Shown: one piece after another, positions 42,325-53,664 of the stretch
How the letters are laid out: each line of letters begins with the position of its first letter
Numbering within the stretch: the first letter of the stretch is position 1
Origin: Nitriliruptoraceae bacterium
GTDB taxonomy: Bacteria > Actinomycetota > Nitriliruptoria > Nitriliruptorales > Nitriliruptoraceae
Direction of reading: 5' to 3'
Length of the DNA stretch: 64,000 nucleotides
Assembly (NCBI GenBank): GCA_003565155.1
Contig: PXDB01000096.1
Coordinates: 1-64,000, forward strand
Made by a program: the position numbers and the translations under genes
The notes under the pieces: model-generated
Told to the model about the DNA's origin: nothing
Databases searched by the model: none
The model's input: the letters and a program-made list of their open reading frames with translations, nothing else

Positions 42325-43503
42325 ATGCAGCTGCGTCGCCTCGAGTTGCGCGACGTGCGTTCCTACGAGCGCGCGAAGGTGACGTTCCCTCCCGGCGCCT
42401 CGCTCCTGATCGGTGCCAACGCCCAGGGCAAGACCAACCTCCTCGAAGCGATCCAACGGGCGGCCGCGGGGAGCTCGCACCGGGTGGCTGGTGACGGGCC
42501 GCTCGTCCGGATGGGGGCGGACCTCGGGGTCATCCGGTGCGAGATCGAGACCGACACCGGTCGTCGTCGTCGTCTCGAGTTGGAGTTCGGGACCGGCAGA
42601 CGCACCCGCACCCGGGTGGACGGGCAGGAGGTGCGCCGGGCTGCCGACGCCATCGGGGTGCTGCGGGCGGTCCTGTTCGCTCCCGAGGATCTGGCGATCA
42701 TCCGCGGCGATCCCGGTGAACGCCGCCGATACCTCGACGAGCTCCTCGGCCAGCGACGCCCGGCTTTCGCGGCGATGCGTGCGGACTACGACCGCACCCT
42801 CAAGCAGCGCAACCAGCTCCTGCGCCGTGCCCGCGCCCTCGGTGGTCAGGCGGCGACCGCGGCGGGTGACACCATCGCCGCCTGGACCGAGCAGCTGATC
42901 ACCCTCGGCAGCCAGCTGCTGGCGGCCCGGCTCGCCGCCGTCACCACGCTGCGCCCACCCGTGGACCGCTGCTACCGGGATCTCGCGGATCGTCCGGAGC
43001 CGATCGGGCTCGTCTACCGCAGCTCCACCGGGGTCGACGTCGAGCGGATCGCCCCGGTCGGCGACAACGGCGTGCCGCCGGTGGCCCCCCTGGCCGCGGC
43101 CCTGGAGGACGCCTACGCCGCGGTGGCGGACGAGGAACGCCACCGGGGGATGACCCTCGTCGGTCCACACCGCGACGACCTGGACCTGTCCATCGGCGGG
43201 TTGCCCGCCAAGGGCTACGCCTCTCACGGTGAGGCCTGGTCCCTGGCGTTGTCGCTCAAGCTCGCCACTTTCGCGGTACTCGCGGAGGTCGGCGACCGTC
43301 CCCTGGTGCTCCTCGACGACGTGTTCGCTGAGCTCGACACCACGCGCCGGTCGCGGCTGGCGCGGGCCTGCCACGGTTTCGACCAGGTGCTGGTGACCGC
43401 CGCGGTGGAAGAGGACGTGCCGCTGGAGGGTCACCGCATCGATGTGACCATCGCCGAGCGTGTGAGCACCCTGGTGCCGCGGGAGGAGGTGGCTGAGCCG
43501 TGA
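42325..43503 (+). CDS. recF: DNA replication and repair protein RecF
   Basis: A 392-residue SMC-like ATPase that helps load RecA at gaps. It has LRRLELRDVRSYERAKVTF, Walker A GANAQGKTNLLEAI near residue 35, the signature SHGEAWSLALSLKLA and Walker B PLVLLDDVFAELD. It starts 14 bp after dnaN and its stop overlaps the next start as GTGA, giving the standard dnaN-recF-DUF721 order. Confidence 0.95.
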   Translation: MQLRRLELRDVRSYERAKVTFPPGASLLIGANAQGKTNLLEAIQRAAAGSSHRVAGDGPLVRMGADLGVIRCEIETDTGRRRRLELEFGTGRRTRTRVDGQEVRRAADAIGVLRAVLFAPEDLAIIRGDPGERRRYLDELLGQRRPAFAAMRADYDRTLKQRNQLLRRARALGGQAATAAGDTIAAWTEQLITLGSQLLAARLAAVTTLRPPVDRCYRDLADRPEPIGLVYRSSTGVDVERIAPVGDNGVPPVAPLAAALEDAYAAVADEERHRGMTLVGPHRDDLDLSIGGLPAKGYASHGEAWSLALSLKLATFAVLAEVGDRPLVLLDDVFAELDTTRRSRLARACHGFDQVLVTAAVEEDVPLEGHRIDVTIAERVSTLVPREEVAEP

Positions 43504-44009
43504 GCCGTGGACCTGGACCGCGCGACCCCCGCCAGGCGCGTCACCGTGACCGTGACGAGCAGGTCTACGCCCGTCGCCGTCGCGAGGATGCACGCCGTCG
43601 GGCCGCGCTCGAACGGCGTACCTACGACCCGGCGCCGCCCGGTGACGAGGACTGGACCGCACCGGATCCGGACAGCGACGGTCTCCAGCGGGTCCAGCCA
43701 CCCAGCTCGGTGGCAGCGGCGCTCGAGGGTTTCGTCGCCCGCCAGGGCTGGGGTGACCGGTTGCGCGGTGCCCGGGTCTTCGAGCGCTGGGAGTCCATCG
43801 TGGGTGCCGCCCTCGCCGCACGCTGCGAGCCGGTCCGCGTCGCAGGTGGCACCCTGGTGATCCGGGCTGAGAGCCAGGTGTGGGCGACCCAGCTGCACTA
43901 TCTGACCCCGCACCTGCTGCGCAGCACCACCGAGGTCCTCGGTCAAGGAACCGTTCGCGACATCCGCGTGGTGGTCGGACCGCTGACCGGAACCCAGGAG
44001 AACCCGTGA
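43500..44009 (+). CDS. DUF721/DciA-like protein
   Basis: A 169-residue protein with a basic N-terminal tail (RDPRQARHRDRDEQVYARRR) and a C-terminal DUF721 domain (about residues 70-160: FVARQGWGDRLRGARVFERW, VIRAESQVWATQLHYLTPHL). DciA proteins of this family load the replicative helicase in bacteria lacking DnaC/DnaI. The gene occupies the place of M. tuberculosis Rv0004. Both ends are GTGA-coupled, to recF upstream and dsbB downstream. Confidence 0.88.
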   Translation: MSRGPGPRDPRQARHRDRDEQVYARRRREDARRRAALERRTYDPAPPGDEDWTAPDPDSDGLQRVQPPSSVAAALEGFVARQGWGDRLRGARVFERWESIVGAALAARCEPVRVAGGTLVIRAESQVWATQLHYLTPHLLRSTTEVLGQGTVRDIRVVVGPLTGTQENP

Positions 44010-44509
44010 TCGCCGTCGCAGAGCGCACCTTCGGCCTGCTGGCCCTGGTCGCGATGGGCGTCGCGCTCTTCACCGCTGGCGTACTGCTCCGAGGCCGCGT
44101 GCCGGGATGGTTGCGGGACGATGTCGCGCTGCCGCTGGCCACCGCCATCGCCGCCACAGCGACCGGCGGCTCGCTGCTGCTCTCCGAGGTCGCTGGCTAC
44201 CTGCCCTGTGCGCTCTGCTGGTACCAGCGGATCGCGATGTACCCGCTGGTCTTGGTCGTCGGCATCGCCGCGGTACGGGGTGACCGTGAGGTGTGGCGTA
44301 CCGCTGTGCCCCTGTCGGTCGTCGGTGGCGCGATCTCGATCTGGCACATCCTGATCGAGCAGAACCCCGGTTGGGGCGGACCGTGCGACGATGCGGCACC
44401 CTGCACCATCCTGTGGGTCGAGGAGTTCGGCTTCCTGACCCTGCCGACGATGGCACTGATCGCTTTCACGGCGATCGGCCTGCTGACCTTCGCGGCCCGT
44501 ACACGCTGA
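44006..44509 (+). CDS. DsbB/BdbC-type disulfide bond formation protein
   Basis: A 167-residue membrane protein with four or five hydrophobic segments. The first redox pair is in the DsbB signature PCALCWYQRIAMYP (about residues 70-83) and a second pair, CDDAAPC, lies in a later extracytoplasmic loop (about 133-139). Such proteins reoxidise DsbA-like thiol oxidases and pass electrons to quinone. It replaces the direct DUF721-gyrB junction of mycobacteria and precedes a thioredoxin-fold protein, its probable partner. Most actinobacteria use VKOR instead. Confidence 0.85.
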   Translation: MIAVAERTFGLLALVAMGVALFTAGVLLRGRVPGWLRDDVALPLATAIAATATGGSLLLSEVAGYLPCALCWYQRIAMYPLVLVVGIAAVRGDREVWRTAVPLSVVGGAISIWHILIEQNPGWGGPCDDAAPCTILWVEEFGFLTLPTMALIAFTAIGLLTFAARTR

Positions 44510-44588
44510 GCCGAGCGCACCTGGCACCGACCGCGCCCCACCCCAACGCACCCGCACACACCCATCACCTTGAGCAGGGAGCCGTACC

Positions 44589-45269
44589 GTGGCTACGCAG
44601 ACCCCCAACGCCCGTGCCGAAGCACGCCGCGCGGAGAAGGAGGCGCAGCGCCGCGCCGAGTCCAAGCGGCAGCGCCTGATCTACGGCGGAGTCGGCCTGG
44701 TGGTGCTGTTGATCATCGTGGTCGTCGCCGTCGCCACCGTGGGAGAGACCGACGACCGGCTCCGCCTCAGCGACGTGGCCGGTAGCCCGCAGATCGAGGG
44801 TGACACGCTGCCGCCGATCCCCGAGGGCGGCGAGGATCCCGCCATCGGGATGACCGCCCCGGTGCTCGACGGCGCCGACTTCGATGGCAACCCGATCACC
44901 GTCGGAGAGCGCGCCCAGGTGGTCAGCTTCGTCGCGTCGTGGTGCCCGGCCTGTGACGCGGAACTGCCCGAGGTGGTCGCGTGGCAGGAGGCCGGTGGGC
45001 CTCCCGAGGGGGTCGACCTCGTGCTGGTGTCCACCAACATGGACGACTCCCGCAACAACTGGCCACCGCAGGAGTGGATGGCCGACGCCGGTTACACGGG
45101 CGATGTGCTGGTCGATGACGTGAACTCCAGCGCCTTCCAGACCTACGGCCTCCAGGCGACCCCCTCCTGGGTGGTCATCAACGACGAGGGTGAGGTGGTC
45201 TTCCGGGCCTCCGGCATGATCGACCCGGCGCAGTTCGACCAGCTCGGCGAGCTCGCCGCGACCGGCTGA
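44589..45269 (+). CDS. Membrane-anchored thioredoxin-like protein (TlpA/ResA type)
   Basis: A 226-residue protein: a basic cytoplasmic N-terminus with a coiled-coil-like EARRAEKEAQRRAESKRQR stretch, one membrane anchor (about residues 33-50, GLVVLLIIVVVAVATV) and an extracytoplasmic thioredoxin fold. The active site is ASWCPACDAEL (about residue 116), the cis-Pro is in QATPSWVV, and an AhpC/TSA-type N-terminus (IGMTAPVLDGADFDGNPITV) is present. Location next to a DsbB homologue suggests a disulfide exchange pair outside the membrane; TlpA-like proteins are more often reducing, so direction is uncertain. AGGGAG precedes the GTG. Confidence 0.82.
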   Translation: MATQTPNARAEARRAEKEAQRRAESKRQRLIYGGVGLVVLLIIVVVAVATVGETDDRLRLSDVAGSPQIEGDTLPPIPEGGEDPAIGMTAPVLDGADFDGNPITVGERAQVVSFVASWCPACDAELPEVVAWQEAGGPPEGVDLVLVSTNMDDSRNNWPPQEWMADAGYTGDVLVDDVNSSAFQTYGLQATPSWVVINDEGEVVFRASGMIDPAQFDQLGELAATG

Positions 45270-45415
45270 GGTGCGGGGTCGCGCGTGGACCCACGTCTCC
45301 AGGACGTCGGAGAGGCCGTGGATACGGGGGGGTAGCTGACCCAGCGCAGGTGGGGTCGGACTATCCACAGGGCGCCACGGCTGCTCTCCGACGGCTCGGC
45401 CCGCTGGTAGGCTGA

Positions 45416-47530
<2,115 letters not shown>

Positions 47531-47531
47531 G

Positions 47532-48026
47532 GTGCCGAACACCGATCGACCGCGGCGTTGGCCGCCCGGCGTCGGGCTGGCCGTGGGGCTGGCCACGGGT
47601 GTGGCCCTGGGCGCCGCGGCCGGCAACCTGATCGATCGCACCGCGATCGGGATGGTGTTCGGCCTGGCTGCCGGGCTGGTGTTGGGGCTGTTGATCGATG
47701 ATCCCCGTCGGGTCGGTGACAGCGGGGGTGAGGAGGACGGGCCGGCGCCGGACAACGGCGGTGGTGCCCCGCCCGAGGGTGATGATCCCCGGTCCGGCGG
47801 ACCCGAGGCCGGCGCCATCGCCCGAGCCATGCTCTGGCTGCTCGCCGGCCTGGTGGGCCTGCTGCTGCTGGCGGTCGCGATCGCGCCCGAGCTGCTGGCA
47901 GCGCCGGAGCAGCTGACCGCGACCCTCGGGGTGGTGCTGGTCGCCGGCGTGCCGGGGGTCCTGGTGCTGCTTGCCCTTGTGGCGCGGCGCCGGCGGATCG
48001 ACCGTGACACGCCGGAGGGCGAGTGA
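47532..48026 (+). CDS. Small multipass membrane protein between gyrB and gyrA
   Basis: A 164-residue protein starting one base after the gyrB stop. It has two glycine-rich hydrophobic segments (about residues 13-55: GVGLAVGLATGVALGAAAGN, IGMVFGLAAGLVLGLLI), an acidic Gly/Pro loop, and two more segments (about 98-150). No family is recognised. Tight spacing implies cotranscription with gyrB. The stop overlaps the next start. Confidence 0.7.
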   Translation: MPNTDRPRRWPPGVGLAVGLATGVALGAAAGNLIDRTAIGMVFGLAAGLVLGLLIDDPRRVGDSGGEEDGPAPDNGGGAPPEGDDPRSGGPEAGAIARAMLWLLAGLVGLLLLAVAIAPELLAAPEQLTATLGVVLVAGVPGVLVLLALVARRRRIDRDTPEGE

Positions 48027-48331
48027 CCATGAGCCGGACCATCCTCGCAGCGCTGCTCCTGACGGTCCTGGTGAGCGGCAGCCTCGCTGGCCTCGGCGTG
48101 TTCCTCGGCTTTCCGACCTTCGGTTCGCTGTGGTTCGGGATCGTCGCCGGGGTAGCGAGCGGTCTGCTGCTGCTCGCCGCCAGCCGTCGTGCCGACTCCT
48201 TCCACCCCACCGAGGACAACGCGCACCTCGCCGATCACGGCGCCGCCTTCGATCCCGAGGACCAGCCACCCCCCACCGAGGGTGCGGACGAGACGACGGA
48301 CGACGACCCCGACGAACGACCCGGAGACTGA
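48023..48331 (+). CDS. Small membrane protein between gyrB and gyrA
   Basis: A 102-residue frame (GTG at 48023 or ATG at 48029) with two hydrophobic segments (about residues 5-30 and 34-54) and a long acidic C-terminal tail ([20 protein letters not shown] onward). Unrecognised. It is GTGA-coupled to the preceding membrane protein and ends one base before the gyrA start, so gyrB, the two membrane genes and gyrA form one unit. Confidence 0.68.
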   Translation: MTMSRTILAALLLTVLVSGSLAGLGVFLGFPTFGSLWFGIVAGVASGLLLLAASRRADSFHPTEDNAHLADHGAAFDPEDQPPPTEGADETTDDDPDERPGD

Positions 48332-48332
48332 C

Positions 48333-51097
<2,765 letters not shown>

Positions 51098-51098
<1 letters not shown>

Positions 51099-51613
51099 TG
51101 CGGGGCTGGCCCGTCAGGGGGCGGCTGGTGGTGGCGGCCGGTCTGCTGCTGGCCGCCTGCGGCCCGGGCGAGGGGTCGGTGTTCGCCCTGGAGGAGGGGA
51201 CCTGCTTCGACGACCCGGAGGAGACCCAGGGCATCCTGGAGGTCGAGGTGGTGCCCTGCGACGAGCCGCACGACAACGAGGTCTTCGCGACGCTCCAGTT
51301 GACCGACCCCGGCGATCTCGGCGCCGTGAACGCCGACGATACGAGCGCGGATCCCAACGCCGAAGAGGGTGATGGTGAGGACCTCGATGAGGTGGCGTAC
51401 CCGGGTGGTGCAGCGGTCGAGGGCGCAGCCCTCGACCGCTGCACCACCGCGTTCCCCGAGCCGGTGGCGGAGCGCTACCGCGACACCGACCTGGTGATCG
51501 GCGTGTTGACGCCGAGCGAGGCCAGTTGGCAGGACGGCGACCGCGAGGTGGTGTGCTTCGTCTCCAGCCCGGACGGCGTGCTCACCGGCTCGCTGTTGGA
51601 GGACCAGGGATGA
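51098..51613 (+). CDS. Lipoprotein, septum-formation-like family
   Basis: A 171-residue lipoprotein precursor: basic start MRGWPVRGR, hydrophobic core and lipobox LLLAAC (Cys at about residue 20). The mature part has two pairs of cysteines (CFDD, PCDEPHDNEVFA, LDRCTTAF, VVCFVSS) in the pattern of the actinobacterial DUF4190/septum-formation C-terminal domain, where disulfides are expected. Starting on the gyrA stop, it is cotranscribed with gyrA. A hairpin pair follows. Confidence 0.75.
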
Positions 51614-51639
51614 CGGTGGGGCCGCGTCGCTCGCGCACG

Positions 51640-51683
51640 GGTGACCGCGTGGTCACCGGCGCAGCGTGGGCGGGTGGCCGCCC
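51640..51683. terminator. Two GC hairpins after the gyrA operon
   Basis: Perfect stems ggtgacc/ggtcacc with loop gcgt (51640-51657) and gggcgg/ccgccc with loop gtgg (51668-51683) lie in the 137-bp gap before the DUF3566 gene. No T-run is present. They are probably a terminator or attenuator; the call is from structure alone. Confidence 0.45.
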
Positions 51684-51750
51684 GGTCGATGCCGGGCGCC
51701 CAGCGTGACGGTCGGGGACCGGTAGCCTTCGTCCGTCCAGGGAGGAACAG

Positions 51751-52320
51751 GTGGCTCGACGACGTCTCGCGATCAAACGCCTGGACCCGTGGTCGGTGCT
51801 GAAGTTCGGCATCGTCATCAACGTGGTCCTGTTCGTGGTGTTCCTGATCATCGCCGGGGTCGTGTGGTTCATCGTCGACCGGCTGCAACTGGTGGATCAG
51901 GCCTGCGAGATCGCTCTGGACGTCGGTTTCACCTCCTGCGGGGTCAACCCCGGCAACCTCTTCCAGGTCCTCGCGCTGCTCGGGGGGATGGGGGTGGTCG
52001 TTCAGACCGCGGTGCTGGTGTTCATGGCCTTCCTGTACAACCTCATCGCCGACCTGACGGGCGGTCTGGTGATCGGTGCGGTCGACGACGCGCCGGTCGG
52101 GGACCCCGTCGGACGCTTCGGCAACTTCGCCTCCTCCTCGGCGCCGGTCCCCACGTACGGGCCTGGTGTCGGCGGGAGCTCACCGGCGACCGCAACGGGC
52201 GCTGAACCTGCTGCCGGCAGCGCTGGGACGCCGCCTCCCGAGGAACCGGAGCCCACCCGCCAGCAGAACCCCATCGGTCAGCAACAGGACGATGAGGCGC
52301 TCTTCGAACGGGAGCAGTGA
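51751..52320 (+). CDS. DUF3566 transmembrane protein
   Basis: A 189-residue protein with the DUF3566 pattern: RRRLAIKRLDPWSVLKFGIV leading into a first membrane segment (about residues 20-45), a central amphipathic part (FTSCGVNPGNLFQVLALLGG) and a second membrane segment (about 78-100, AVLVFMAFLYNLIADLTGGL). A Gly/Pro/Glu-rich cytoplasmic tail follows. It matches M. tuberculosis Rv0007, always found after gyrA and before ileT in this phylum. Role unknown; an envelope or septal function has been proposed for the family. Confidence 0.85.
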   Translation: MARRRLAIKRLDPWSVLKFGIVINVVLFVVFLIIAGVVWFIVDRLQLVDQACEIALDVGFTSCGVNPGNLFQVLALLGGMGVVVQTAVLVFMAFLYNLIADLTGGLVIGAVDDAPVGDPVGRFGNFASSSAPVPTYGPGVGGSSPATATGAEPAAGSAGTPPPEEPEPTRQQNPIGQQQDDEALFEREQ

Positions 52321-52394
52321 GGGTCCGTCCCCCGGGTTCGCCTGCCTGCGGTGCTGTCGCTACGATGCGCCGCCGCGTACGACCGTGCGCGTTC

Positions 52395-52469
<75 letters not shown>

Positions 52470-52567
52470 CAGCCTCCTGCTCGTCCCACCTCCCGGGATC
52501 GATCCCGTGTCCGCCGGGTCCGCTTGCATCGGCGTGTGGACTCTCCCACGCTGGTCCGGACGACACG

Positions 52568-53050
52568 ATGGTCGGGAGGTTCGTGCGTGACGGGGCGTTG
52601 CAGCGGGTGCACGCGGGGGGTCCCATCCGCCGTGTGGTCTCCGCGGCCCTGGTCGGCCTGCTCCTCGGTTGGCTGGCGGTCGCTCTCGCGTCAGGCCAGG
52701 TGTCGGATCTCTGGTTGCCGGCGATCCTGCTGGCCGGCCACCTCCCCGTCGCCGTGACGACCAATGCGGTGCTCGAGGTCCGCGAGGACGCGCTGGTGAT
52801 CGACCACCGCTGCTGGCGACGGCGCATCCCATGGGACCGGATCCGCGCGATGACCGTCGATCTGCACTGGGGACAGCTGCGCGCACGAGCCCCTGCCATC
52901 GAGCGAACGGACGGTCGCAGCACCCGATCCGGAGTCCTGGTCGAGCTGCGCCGCCCGAGCCGCGCCGCGGATCGCGACGAGTTGCTCACGCGACTCGAGT
53001 TGCAGGCCGTACAGCACGGGTTCGAGTTCCACGTTGCACGGCCCAGCTGA
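52568..53050 (+). CDS. PH-domain-like membrane protein (bPH_6 type)
   Basis: A 160-residue protein with two membrane segments (about residues 22-62: VVSAALVGLLLGWLAVALAS and LWLPAILLAGHLPVAV) and a C-terminal domain in which LEVREDALVIDHRCWRRRIP and WDRIRAMTVD match bacterial PH-like proteins. Function unknown. It is not obviously coupled to any neighbour, lying after the tRNA and before a repeat-rich gap. The ATG at 52568 is one option; upstream in-frame GTG codons exist. Confidence 0.62.
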   Translation: MVGRFVRDGALQRVHAGGPIRRVVSAALVGLLLGWLAVALASGQVSDLWLPAILLAGHLPVAVTTNAVLEVREDALVIDHRCWRRRIPWDRIRAMTVDLHWGQLRARAPAIERTDGRSTRSGVLVELRRPSRAADRDELLTRLELQAVQHGFEFHVARPS

Positions 53051-53291
53051 AGGGTGACACGCCGCTGCGCCGGTCCCGTGGACCCGGGTGGTCCACACAG
53101 GCTTCCTCCGCTCCGGGAACCGGATCTGGAACCACGGGTCGGAACCCATCGGCCAGCCCGGCCACCGACCGGTGTCCGGTGGCTCGCGGGCGGCTCGGGT
53201 CGCGAGAGGGGACGCGAGTGGCCGGCTGCGTCCCCCGGGACCGCTTCGTGGACACGTTGGGCTACGGAAGGGGACAGCGGTGACCCGCTCC

Positions 53292-53426
53292 GGGCACCGA
53301 CCCGCTGGGAGCACGGGCTGCTGTAGCCGCGTTGCCGGGCACCGACCCGCTGGGAGCACGGGCTGCTGTGGCCGCGTTGCCGGGCACCGACCCGCTGGGA
53401 GCACGGGCTGCTGTGGCCGCGTTGCC
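53292..53426. repeat. 45-bp tandem repeat, three copies, in a gene-free gap
   Basis: A 45-bp unit starting gggcaccgacccgctgggag occurs at 53292, 53337 and 53382, with a single a/g change between copies and a decayed partial copy after 53427. The surrounding 614-bp gap (53051-53664) holds no credible gene; open frames across it owe their length to the repeat period being a multiple of three. Confidence 0.92.
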
Positions 53427-53664
53427 GGCACCGACCCGTCCGGTGGCACGGCGACCGATCGCCACGCCGGTGACGGATCGGGCGTCTTCGGGGGCGGGAG
53501 GCCCTTGGGGGCACCGGTCAGGGACCTCGGGCCTTGCCAGCGACACCCGGCGGTGGCGAGACTGGCACCTCCGGCCGACCGCATCGGGTGCAGCGTGACC
53601 GGCCCCCCGGCCCCCGGCCCCCACCGGTGCACCCGACCTGCGACGGCCGCGGATCGGAGGGACG

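Noticed and set aside
52691-53632. A 313-codon minus-strand frame through the 45-bp repeats
   Set aside because: The open frame is held by the repeat period of 45; it has no motif, and overlaps a better PH-like gene on the other strand.
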